From: Aldrovandia affinis
Lineage: Eukaryota; Chordata; Actinopteri; Notacanthiformes; Halosauridae
Reading direction: 5' to 3'
Length of the DNA: 64,000 bases
Assembly (NCBI GenBank): GCA_029706075.1
Contig: JAINUG010000026.1
Span: forward strand, 5,412,674-5,476,673
Part shown: piece after piece, positions 49,501 through 55,940 of the stretch
Layout of the letters: each line of letters begins with the position of its first letter
Position numbering within the stretch: position 1 is the first letter of the stretch
Notes under the pieces: generated by a model
The model's database searches: none
Told to the model about the DNA's origin: nothing
Seen by the model: only the letters and a program-made list of their open reading frames with translations
Made by a program: the position numbers and the translations under genes

Positions 49501-51471
49501 GGCAGTAAGAAAGCCATTGCTAAGATGGCAAAATAAGAAAAAGAGGCTTGCCTGGGCCATGAAGCACCGCCAGTGGATTACTGAAGACTGGAAAGAAGGT
49601 CTTATGGACTGATTAATCAAAATTTCAAATCTTGAAATTTTTAAAGGTTTTTGTAGGCCGTCGAGTAGGCGAAAGGATGGTTCCTCAGTGTGTCAAACAT
49701 GGAGGAGGAAGGGTGGTGGTTTGGGGCTCTTTTGCTGGATCTGGAGTCGACGACTTGCACAGAGTGACTGTTAACCCATGTTAACCCGTTATTTGTTCCC
49801 TGAAAAGAGCCTTCTTTTGTAACTCTGAAATTTACATTATTTTCTGTTTTTGTTAACCTAAACTTTTTTTTTTAAACCTCTGGCAGTTTACCGCTTACCT
49901 TTGTACCATTTCAGGTTATTCACTGGACCTGAACTGCTTAAATTTCAGTAAAAACTGGAAAATGGGGGTGTTCTAAAACTTTTGACCAGTAGTGTATATA
50001 CAAATTCATTAATCTATTTTTTACAGCACAGCAGTGCAAATTCCAATGTTTGCATTCACTTTGATCCTATGGTAGGGTGTTTTCCTCAAAACACACTCAC
50101 TGCTCACTGTGTGTCTTAATGTCTTTCCACCTTTGTCTCACCATCCACCTATAGGAGTCGTCAGTCAGGGCTGGCAGGCAGACCCAAACACCAGGATGGT
50201 AATGCCACAGAAGCCAGGTAGGGGGAGCTGTTGTGTCACTTTGCAACATTCGAGCCGGGTTTCTTGAGAGCGGCACTTTATCTTTTGTCTCCAAGCAGAC
50301 TTGGCTTATTCCTGTGTTGATAGCAGTTCCTGTAAACCCCAGATAAGTTTGTTATTGTAACTTTTAAACCGTATGCATTGAAGTTGTGTGGCCTGCAGAA
50401 TTATAGTGTCTGCTGTTAGACAATAGTTCCCTTCTTTTTGCTGAAAGTGCAGAGTTTGAGACTGAGTTGCCTCCACACCAAAGAACCACAAGCTAATTTT
50501 GTTTGTATTTGTCATCTGTGTTTGAATGCATTCGTTTAGGAAAACATTTCATAGGATGGGCCTGTTTTATGTATGAAATCCTCCCCAATCACTGGACCAT
50601 CATGTACAACATCTGTAACGCACATGTCATGCCAGCTAGACAGGCTCGGCTAATTCATCATCTTCTGCTCTCCTAATTAATTGCTGAATTAAGAATTGCA
50701 AGAGGCAGAACCGTTTACAATAGCGTGAGACATCTGTAGATTTATGTCCTGTTTTGTTTTAGTTTCTCTAAATTACCCAAAGAGTGCATTGAATCGTTTA
50801 ATAAATCCATTTCAAAATAAAATCTATTTTTACAGCTTTCCTAAATTCACTAAATATAGCATGGGCATTTTAGCGCATTTAAGGAGATCTCATTGCCTTG
50901 TGTGTGCAGTGAAAAGGAAGTATTTCAAGACCGCAATTATTCCCTTCTTATCTTAATCTCTTTAATGAAGGAGAATAGAGACGTGTTTTGGGGGTTTTCA
51001 TAGGGCCTTGAGAATGGAAAATAGTTCTGTCTCGTCACATGCTTCTATTGCATTTCAGCAGTACGGCAAACACCTTACTGTTGGCTTGTTCTGTCCAAGA
51101 GCAGCAGAGGCACACCATACAAACTGGTCTATAAAGAAACTGGGTTCTTTCTCTCTTTCTCTCTTTCCTGTTCCCTTGCTCTCTCCCCCCACCTCTTTTT
51201 CCTTTTCTTGCTTTCTTTCTCTCTAACCACTCCTCCCCAATCTCTTTCTCTCTTACTCTCTATCTCTTCTCCTTCCTTTCTTGCCATCTCCCCCTCTCTG
51301 TCCTTTTCTCTTCCTCCCCCTCGCTCACTCCCCTGCCTCTCTCACACTCTTTTATTTTTTTTCTTCTTTTCTCTCTCTCCCTCTTTTGCAGATCCTCCCC
51401 CAGTCTCTCTGGTTCCCAACGAGCAGCAGCTGGCCAGACTCACTGACTACGTGGCTTTCCTTGAGAACTGA
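34484..51471 (+). CDS. cops8: cops8: COP9 signalosome subunit 8, seven coding exons
   Basis: Coding exons are 34484-34555, 35957-36027, 36963-37011, 37776-37908, 48664-48771, 50155-50217 and 51392-51471. They sum to 576 nt, i.e. 191 aa plus TGA. Every intron has GT...AG ends and the frame is kept across all junctions. The product reads through stretches conserved in vertebrate CSN8, such as [54 protein letters not shown] and the C-terminus [21 protein letters not shown]8 is a small PCI-domain subunit of the COP9 signalosome, the complex that removes NEDD8 from cullin-RING ligases in nucleus and cytoplasm. The human protein has 209 residues; this one lacks two near the N-terminus and about 16 before PNEQQ. 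Intron 4 (10.8 kb) contains the trim63-like gene on the same strand. Introns also carry SINEs, Tc1-like elements and a minisatellite. The identity is secure; the exact transcript ends are not. Confidence 0.95.
34626..34673. repeat. AGCT/GCTAGCTA palindromic tetranucleotide tract
   Basis: GAATTAGCT is repeated and passes into (GCTA)n, just inside cops8 intron 1. Isolated copies of CTAGCTAGC recur across the next 800 bases. Confidence 0.75.
35250..35402 (+). mobile_element. tRNA-derived SINE in cops8 intron 1
   Basis: The head folds like a tRNA, with A box TGGCTCAGTAGGTAGAGCA and B box GGTTCGATTCC. The tail is GTAAGTCGCTTTGGATAAAA followed by GCGTCAGCTAAATGGC, a conserved 3' end of teleost SINE/LINE pairs. 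A second copy lies in reverse orientation at 42,945-43,088. Confidence 0.88.
35500..35605. mobile_element. DNA-element remnant in cops8 intron 1
   Basis: GATTAGTTGAATCAGGTGTGTT and the end TTTGAGGACCACTGATTTA resemble the interior and end of small non-autonomous elements abundant in fish. A similar end (GGTTGGGAACCACTGCTGTA) stands at about 36,198-36,217. Limits are approximate. Confidence 0.4.
35957..36027 (+). CDS. cops8: cops8 coding exon 2
   Basis: The acceptor ATATCCAG precedes codons for [20 protein letters not shown] and then HND plus the first two bases of Met. The donor is GTGAGT. This is the most conserved N-terminal block of CSN8. Confidence 0.93.
36963..37011 (+). CDS. cops8: cops8 coding exon 3
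   Basis: A small 49-nt exon completing Met and encoding [16 protein letters not shown], between a TTTGCAG acceptor and a GTAAGT donor. It ends in phase 0. The [10 protein letters not shown] block is characteristic of CSN8. Confidence 0.93.
37205..37515 (+). mobile_element. 5'-end fragment of a Tc1-like element in cops8 intron 3
   Basis: It begins with a terminal-repeat motif CACAATTATTGGCACCCTTA and, after a TATAAAT-containing stretch, reaches a transposase start (MGNKTQMK, then LLAFINQAM) with stops. It breaks off near 37,512 with no right end. Confidence 0.7.
37776..37908 (+). CDS. cops8: cops8 coding exon 4
   Basis: Encodes [20 protein letters not shown] and onward to MEALR, with one base left over at the GTAACT donor. 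A 32-bp minisatellite begins within about 10 bases of this donor. The next exon lies 10.8 kb away, beyond the nested trim63-like gene. Confidence 0.94.
37917..38225 (+). repeat. 32-bp minisatellite at the start of cops8 intron 4
   Basis: Units of the type ACCTGTATAGGGTTACCTGC plus AGCACAGCACAC repeat about nine to ten times. The first units are near identical and later ones carry substitutions and small deletions. The array starts just after the exon 4 donor. Confidence 0.92.
38876..39257 (+). mobile_element. tRNA-type SINE in cops8 intron 4
   Basis: Head CCTCCGGGTGGCACAACGGT and a B-box-like GAGTTCGGCTGC, GC-rich body with CTAGGGGGCGGCAATTGC, and a tail containing CCAAAACTGGGAGAAACAAA. It shares tail and layout with the minus-strand SINE at 24,441-24,832. 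Confidence 0.7.
39749..41369 (-). mobile_element. Tc1-like element copy 2 in cops8 intron 4
   Basis: 1621 bp, same family as 29178-30780, with TA on both sides and long terminal inverted repeats. A run of about 19 A at 39,881-39,899 lengthens one repeat. Confidence 0.95.
40003..40981 (-). pseudogene. Tc1-like transposase, broken (copy 2)
   Basis: Two overlapping frames cover the whole protein. The N-terminal frame (40367-40981) holds the helix-turn-helix region, a [13 protein letters not shown] linker and the first catalytic Asp (WSDETKIEL). An extra G at about 40,379 shifts the frame. The second frame (40003-40437) holds [13 protein letters not shown] and [11 protein letters not shown], giving the other two catalytic positions. 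A few residues are missing near the start (SWDRHK in place of the longer form). The catalytic block is in better condition than in copy 1. Confidence 0.93.
41769..42225 (+). repeat. Direct repeat A, copy 1
   Basis: About 457 bp from CTTGTATCTTAG to CCACAATT, repeated at 43634-44077 with a few indels. It includes the right end of the older Tc1-like element (to 41957) and about 270 bp beyond it. Confidence 0.92.
42226..42944. other. Intron 4 sequence, nothing recognised
   Basis: About 700 bases between repeat A copy 1 and the SINE. I see no coding region or known repeat here. Confidence 0.5.
42945..43088 (-). mobile_element. tRNA-derived SINE, minus strand, cops8 intron 4
   Basis: Read on the minus strand: GTTCTGTGTGGCTCATTAGG (A box), GGTTCAATTCCC (B box), then GTAAGTCACTTTGGATAAAA and an AT-rich tail. 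It is the same subfamily as 35,250-35,402 and has lost the ACTGGGACCACA part after the B box. Confidence 0.85.
43456..43531 (+). repeat. Direct repeat B, copy 1
   Basis: 76 bp beginning GCTTGATAATTGCAAAACAC, repeated at 44285-44360 with a single visible difference. Confidence 0.93.
43634..44077 (+). repeat. Direct repeat A, copy 2
   Basis: Second copy of 41769-42225, ending exactly where the right terminal repeat of the patchwork element begins (GTACTCAAACTTTTGACTGG). Confidence 0.92.
44285..44360 (+). repeat. Direct repeat B, copy 2
   Basis: Outside the patchwork element, 183 bp to its right. See 43456-43531. Confidence 0.93.
44799..44806 (+). promoter_or_regulatory. Candidate FOXO binding site upstream of the trim63-like gene
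   Basis: GTAAACAA preceded by T matches the core FOXO/DAF-16 binding element. It lies about 330 bp upstream of the TATA box. In mammals MuRF1 is a direct FOXO target in muscle atrophy. Other E-box-like hexamers nearby are CAGGTG at 44822-44827, CACATG at 44905-44910 and CATGTG at 45012-45017. Binding is not shown by sequence alone. Confidence 0.45.
44964..44997 (+). promoter_or_regulatory. G-rich tract with G-quadruplex potential in the trim63-like promoter
   Basis: Five runs of three or more G occur within 34 bases (44964-67, 74-76, 80-82, 84-91, 93-97). This satisfies the usual G-quadruplex pattern. It lies about 130 bp upstream of the TATA box. Confidence 0.45.
45127..45132 (+). promoter_or_regulatory. 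TATA box of the trim63-like gene
   Basis: TATAAA lies 175 nt upstream of the ATG, in the context CACTATAAATGAGG. A CAGCTG E-box (45116-45121) ends six bases before it. Transcription would start near 45,155-45,160 and give a 5' UTR of about 150 nt without upstream ATGs but with a CAG repeat at about 45,184-45,200. An E-box next to TATA suits a muscle gene, but this is inference. Confidence 0.7.
45307..46365 (+). CDS. trim63: trim63-like (MuRF1) E3 ubiquitin ligase, single exon
   Basis: An uninterrupted 352-aa frame. The RING finger is complete (Cys24, Cys27, Cys40, His42, Cys45, Cys48, Cys68, Cys71) and is followed by the MuRF-specific stretch [17 protein letters not shown] (84-100). A B-box 2 follows (about 122-154, with Cys122, His125, Cys134, Cys137, Cys142, Cys145, His151), then a long coiled coil (about 160-270), a COS-box-like region containing [13 protein letters not shown], and a Glu-rich acidic tail from about 330. 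Order and length match vertebrate MuRF1 (353 aa), a striated-muscle E3 ligase that binds titin and marks sarcomeric proteins for the proteasome. The loop before the last RING cysteines is about ten residues shorter than in human MuRF1. Vertebrate TRIM63 genes usually have several introns; here there is none. The exon is GC-rich against an AT-rich intron. The first ATG has A at -3 and G at +4; Met15 matches the MENLEKQL position of MuRF1. The trim55 and trim54 paralogues are less likely because of the tail sequence. Confidence 0.93.
   Translation: MDIRTGHMMRSSSPMESLEKQLSCPICLDMFTKPVVILPCQHNLCRSCASDLYDSRNPYHFSGGIFRCPTCRFEVVLDRHGVHGLQRNLLVENIIDIYKQQQEGGGGHEAPMKAKDSTEPMCHEHEEEKINIYCITCQVPTCSLCKVFGAHKDCEVQPLQNVYQTQKTELSNSIEMLMAGNSCVQALLTQMEDTCKTVQENSQRQKQTLGEKFDLLYAILEERKGQLLERIGQEQDEKVRFLRSLVQKHTDQLQSSTKLMDDAVQAMEKSGVAEFLLLGMQLIDQTKEAAKSSLLQRPEPGFEKMDHFTLETDDIETILGKMDFGSESDYEDADEDDDEKEEEEEEEEEEEE
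46321..46362 (+). repeat. GAG/GAA codon repeat in the trim63-like acidic tail
   Basis: Fourteen codons at the 3' end of the reading frame are almost all GAG or GAA and encode the polyglutamate tail. A trinucleotide tract like this may vary in length between individuals. Confidence 0.8.
46820..46853 (+). terminator. Tandem poly(A) signals of the trim63-like gene
   Basis: Two AATAAA hexamers, at 46820-46825 and 46848-46853, lie about 455-490 nt after the stop codon and are followed by T/G-rich sequence. The 3' UTR is AT-rich and holds ATTTA-type motifs near 46,615. The signals sit on the sense strand of the host gene's intron 4. Confidence 0.7.
46854..48663. other. Remainder of cops8 intron 4
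   Basis: Contains a T-run at about 46,973-46,997, a G-rich block at 47,180-47,245 with GGTTCAAGGAGAG repeated twice between G runs, and a 21-bp tandem duplication at 47,719-47,760 (ACCATTTTTCAAGGTTCTAT unit). No coding region is supported. Confidence 0.55.
48664..48771 (+). CDS. cops8: cops8 coding exon 5
   Basis: Acceptor GCACGCAG, donor GTAAGC. Encodes [20 protein letters not shown] and onward to EEAVK, 108 nt, phase 1 at both ends. The residues fall in the PCI-type C-terminal half of CSN8. Confidence 0.94.
49080..49994 (+). mobile_element. Internally deleted Tc1-like element in cops8 intron 5
   Basis: Starts CACTACCGGTCAAAAGTTTT and ends with its complement, with TA on each side and terminal repeats of roughly 115-125 bp. 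The interior keeps N-terminal transposase pieces ([34 protein letters not shown]) and a VWGSFAGSG block. The region with the last two catalytic residues is deleted. Confidence 0.9.
50155..50217 (+). CDS. cops8: cops8 coding exon 6
   Basis: Acceptor CACCTATAG, donor GTAGGG. Encodes [20 protein letters not shown] followed by Pro, 63 nt, ending in phase 1. In mammals a further short exon follows that encodes about 16 residues; I could not find an equivalent between here and the last exon. Confidence 0.93.
51130..51391 (+). repeat. Long pyrimidine tract before the last cops8 exon
   Basis: About 260 bases almost entirely C and T (CTCTCTTTCTCTCTTTCC and the like), ending at the TTTTGCAG acceptor. 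It works as an oversized polypyrimidine tract. Mirror-symmetric parts could form triplex DNA. Confidence 0.8.
51392..51471 (+). CDS. cops8: cops8 coding exon 7 (last)
   Basis: The acceptor TTTTGCAG follows a very long pyrimidine-rich tract. The exon encodes [20 protein letters not shown] and the C-terminal VAFLEN, then TGA. The C-terminal residues match vertebrate CSN8 almost exactly. Joining exon 6 directly to this exon keeps the frame. Confidence 0.95.
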
Positions 51472-51540
51472 TAATCCCGGGCCCGGCCTGGTCGTCAAAA
51501 CCTCAGGCTCTCCCCGAAACAGGAAGCACCTATAACATGG

Positions 51541-51598
51541 GGTACCCCACCCCACCCCACCCCCACCCCTTCCTCACCCCATCCCCCACCCCACCTCC
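51541..51598 (+). repeat. C-rich tract in the cops8 3' UTR
   Basis: CCCCACCCC repeats begin about 70 nt after the stop codon. The RNA would be C-rich, and the opposite DNA strand has G-quadruplex potential. Confidence 0.75.
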
Positions 51599-52159
51599 GA
51601 CCAGAACCCGGTCATCCCAGAGATGCTCAGCTAGTTCCCAGCTGCGCATGGTTCTGGCCCAATCCTGACTGTACCATATATATCATTGACACCAACATTA
51701 GACAGACCTGTGAGGAATGCGGCCTGCGGGTGCGGGCCCAGCACATGTGATGCACTGTGTCTTTCGGATGACGAATTGTAATGTGAAGAGGCGCCTCCTG
51801 GAACTGAAATACCGGGGGTGCCGTTTCCTCCCTTGCCGAATCAGGATGGCGACACAGGACTCGGACCGCATTTAGCCCAGCGCAACACATTGTAATTTTC
51901 AAGCAGCCTGTAAAGTATTGCTGTAGTAACTGACTACTATAGGTAAAAAATGTAAAAAATGTGCGTGATCATAGTTCTCTTTTAATTTTTGCCCTGCTTT
52001 TGCATGCGTCACATGGGTGATCGAAATTACGGATTTAAAAAAAGAAGAAATCAGGTTTTAAAAGTATCATGCCATATGAACAAGGTTTCTGCATCAATGG
52101 TGTTTTGCAGCCATCCTGTGCCCTCATCTGTTGAGTTCAGTCTATGTATCTATCTTGCA

Positions 52160-52165
52160 AATAAA
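52160..52165 (+). terminator. Candidate cops8 poly(A) signal
   Basis: An AATAAA hexamer lies about 690 nt after the cops8 stop codon and is followed by T/GT-rich sequence. It would give a 3' UTR of about 0.7 kb. Another AATAAA near 53,007, inside the loop of the 36-bp inverted repeat, is an alternative. Confidence 0.5.
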
Positions 52166-52906
52166 TATTACAAACCCAGAGTGTTCGTTTTGTTCACTTA
52201 AGAAATTCAGTGGGGCCAATGTTTTTACTTTTCTGGAAGGAGCATGCAGTGTAATCGGAGTATTGTCCAGCGTGTATGAAGATGGAAGATGCAATCGCTC
52301 CCTCCCATTCCCATGTCAATGATTTAATGTAGTTTACACTTTCCTGTAGTTTCTCCAAGGCCCTCTTTTTTTTGTTTTTTTGTTGTCAAGACAGTTAAAA
52401 CTGATATACAGGAAGAAATGTTCTGTTCTCTGTAGAAACCGTAATTATGTTTTTAGCAATGGACAGTAAGCACTGGATAGAATCAGGCCAGTTTCTACCT
52501 TTGTGATTGACTGAGGTGTATAACCCTGTGTCAGGCATAGTTTAAACTCCTTCATCTGTCTCGTAACTTGGAATGGCCATAAAAACATGCAGACCACTAA
52601 AAGAAATGGAATCTGGTGACAACCGTTTCGACATCTGTGCTCATCCGAAGCCCATAAACGGAAATGGTGGTTTTCCACTTTTATGGGGGAAAAAAAACCC
52701 TCATCTCATTTGTGAGAATCATGTCGCTTAGAAGAGCTCAATGTAATGGGTGCATCTTCTGGAATGCTGTATTCTGTACAGGGACCACATACTTGATACT
52801 CTTTTTTTATTGCCCCCACCCACCTTGGTTATTTTCAGCATGCTGTGTGCTTTTTTTTTTTTTTTTTTTTCTTAAAAGCCCAATTAAAGAACGTTTCCTT
52901 CGGAAA

Positions 52907-53058
52907 GAGCAGAATGGTCTGAACAAATCATGGTGATTTAGCTTGTTTTTATATATATATATATATATAGCAGACCAGCAAACTTATGCAGCTGACCCAC
53001 CTAACCAATAAAAAAAAAACTGGCTAAATCACCATGATTTGTTCAGACCATTCTGCTC
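52907..53058. repeat. Perfect 36-bp inverted repeat with 80-nt AT-rich loop
   Basis: Arms 52907-52942 and 53023-53058 are exact reverse complements, starting GAGCAGAATGGTCTGAACAA. A TA-dinucleotide run lies just inside the left arm (about 52,950-52,968), and another lies just outside the right arm (53,061-53,080). Confidence 0.92.
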
Positions 53059-53080
53059 TCATATATATATATATATATAT

Positions 53081-55479
53081 TTCTTTTTTCTTTTTTCTGT
53101 GCTATATATGACCAGAAACACAGTGTGGAAAAAAAAATAAGACCCTGAACATGATCTCTGCTGTTCCGGGATTGACAAAGGGGGCAATGCATGGCATTGT
53201 GGGAAAAATTGGTCGAATTTGCGCGAGATTGCAGATGATTGTACAGCCTGCCGTAACATGCTGTTTTAGAGTTTTTGTACTTGAGCGGAAACCCCTCTAA
53301 TCCTCGTCAGACCCCCAGAGAGCCCCACCTGTGCTGCCCATATCTGTGTCCGATGTGATTCTGTTTGTAATGTATACAAGCAGCTCTCAGACCGAGCGCA
53401 CGTGTTGCGACATGTACTGGCACCAGACCCCAGGTCTCAGCTGACTGCAGCTGGCTGGTGTCGGTCACCCGTGTGCGCGCACACGTTTTTCCCATGAACG
53501 GTGTGGTATGCCAAGCCCCCATGGCCTTTGGCGTTTTATTTACATCAGCAGAAAAGAAGGATGTGAGGGACTATATTGGTGCTCTCGGCTGTGGCTCGTT
53601 GCATTAACTTGGTTCCTTTGTTGGATATAGCCACAGCACTGTTTTGTTATTTATTGTACCCCCCTTTTCTAATTTCTCCCTCTGTCCTGCCTGGCAACTT
53701 GGACCTGGAATTGCAGTGACTGGCCGCAAATTTGAAACAAATGCCAAAATGCATTCTTTCCATTAATAAGCTCCATCCTCACTTGAACGGGCTGTGACAG
53801 TGTCTGCCTTCTGGAACTCATACTCGAGTGCATTTTTCACCTCTGGCTTCCATGCAATACCAAGAATAATCTGATGAATTGTAAAAGTATCAATTAGGTT
53901 TGTTCTGTTGCTCGCTACTTTCTTGTCGATGCTGACGCAGAGGATCAGCACCCGAGCTCTCAAATGTTCGGTACAAAAATGAACAGATGAGGACGTGGCA
54001 TAACTGCCAGTTATTTCATTTATTTGAGAAATGGGTTCAGAAAAGCTGTATGGCCACAATGTTTTTGTCTCATGCGACCTCTTGCAAGCAACAGGAGACA
54101 AAGTCTAAACAAGGTATTGTAAAATGTATTTGAAACGGCAGAATAATGCTTGCTGTTTTCTCATAACTAACTAGAATCTGGATCTTCTTCGAGCACTCGT
54201 GGGCTATGAACCAGAAATGGGGATGCAGTGGCCTTACCTTTGAGCTGATGACTGCCCTGAACCTGTTTTTGAAGGCGTTTTACGACCGATTCAACAGCCC
54301 TGATTTAAATACCCCATCAGCGGCTGATTGCTTTGAACTTTATTGTGGCTATTGCAGCATTACAGCTGCTCTGAGCTTCCTCAATCATTTGATTGTTACT
54401 AAGCAAGTTTAAAAACAAAGTTTATTTTTATTTTTATTTTTTGTCATTTTAACTAAAACGATTGCATGCAAAGTGCACAAAGGGAGGGACATTATCACAT
54501 TAGATGCAGTAAAGTAAGGGACCAGCTGCTAATGAGTTAGCATAGTTGAACAACACGGGGGGAAAAAAAACTGAAAACAGGCCCAGGGCAATGACCAAAT
54601 TAAAGGACATTTTTGCCGCTCTCTCACTCTTGAGAGATTCTGCTTTGCGTCACGTTGAGCATGTTTCATATAAAAAAATGTTGAATAAGGTCCACCACCC
54701 ACAACGGTGCTTACTGGGGGTACATCTGCTGTTTAGGTCACTATAAACAAGGGCCCTGTGATGCATTCAGCAGGCATGACCGGTTGGATATCCACAGTCT
54801 TTTAATGTAATCAGTCAACTTAAAGTGAAATGTATTTACACTGCAACAGGAAGACCTATACAGTGAAATACATTCTGTGCTACAGTGATGAGGAACCCCC
54901 CCCCAGTACATTTGAAATTCAGCTGTTGGGTGAGAGAAGAGGTCAGAGGTCAGACTAATCTCAACTTCTTGCCGCAGATGCCGACGCTCATGCGATTATC
55001 CGATCCGCGCTGTCAAACAAGCACCGTGCCATCGAGTAATGTGCTATGCCTGCTCTGTATGTGTGTGAATCGGTGCTGTGGACATCCGATTATTAGCCAT
55101 GAACAGTGATCTCTCGCCAGCTGGAGGAATGCTTTGAAGTCTGAGGCGAGGTCAGGAGGGTTCACCGCACAGATGAGCATGATGCCCGGCAGGGCCCTTT
55201 GATTCCTTAAACACTTAAAGGTGGCGGCGTCCAGATGCCCTTGGCTCCCTCCGAGTTCAACTGCCCTTCTCAACTCTGTATGATATTCCCATCTGCACTT
55301 TGGGCAAGTGTGGGCATTGTGTTATTTTTTTTTGCCACGTCATGGATTCTCACTGGCCTGCACGGTTTAAATTCTTCATGCGTTTGTCTATTTCATTATC
55401 CATTCATCTGCAAAGATAGTACGTTTTAACATTCTTAAAGCACTTCAGTTGTGTATGAATGCTTTAAGCAATCTTACTT
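53081..55479. other. No gene found downstream of cops8
   Basis: Short frames only, none with a recognisable family. The sequence could hold more 3' UTR if a distal poly(A) site is used. Confidence 0.5.
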
Positions 55480-55940
55480 CACTTTCTCCTGCCTGATGGC
55501 TGAAGCTAAGCAGGCTTGCTTTGTACTTGTGATTGGGAGACCTCCTGAGTGACCTCTCAGATTACTGCAGTTGGTCGGCCCGTAGAGGGCAGTTTCCGCC
55601 TAGTCCAGTGATGGGGACACTGCTGTAGGGGATGCCGCCCCCTTCAGATGAGAAGGATTCAACCATGTCCTGAATCCTGACTCACTGTGGTCATTAAGCA
55701 TCTCATGGAACATATTGCAAAGAGTCAGCGTTTTCCCTGGCTTACTGGCTGAGTTTCCAGTCTGGCTGAAATGCCCACCCCCCTCCACCTCTGCTGATAT
55801 ATGGTGAGTTTCCTGGGACAATGAGCAGGGTAGCTGCTACACACTGGTGGTGGGTGAGTCACCCCCCTCTCTGAAAAGTGCCTTGTGCTCCACGAAAGGT
55901 CCTCTATCAATGCAAACCGTTATTAGTAGTAGTATTATTA
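55480..55940 (+). mobile_element. 5S-rRNA-derived SINE (SINE3 type)
   Basis: GGCTGAAGCTAAGCAGGCTT and GTACTTGTGATTGGGAGACC match the internal control region of 5S rRNA. GTAGAGGGCAGTTTCC and CTGACTCACTGTGGTCATTA are typical of the body, and it ends in an ATT-type repeat near 55,930. It is the most complete of the three 5S-derived copies here. Confidence 0.85.

Noticed and set aside
50881..50956. Possible missing cops8 exon, because the frame ends with [10 protein letters not shown], loosely like the mammalian exon
   Set aside because: A GTGTGCAG acceptor precedes it, but there is no donor, a stop follows at once, and the resemblance covers only a few residues.
51208..51471. 87-aa frame running from the pyrimidine tract into the cops8 exon
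   Set aside because: The Ser/Leu/Phe-rich front part is intronic pyrimidine tract; only the part from 51,392 is the exon.
55490..55560. Possible 5S rRNA gene
   Set aside because: Only part of 5S is present, with substitutions, and a SINE body and tail follow; it is a 5S-derived SINE.
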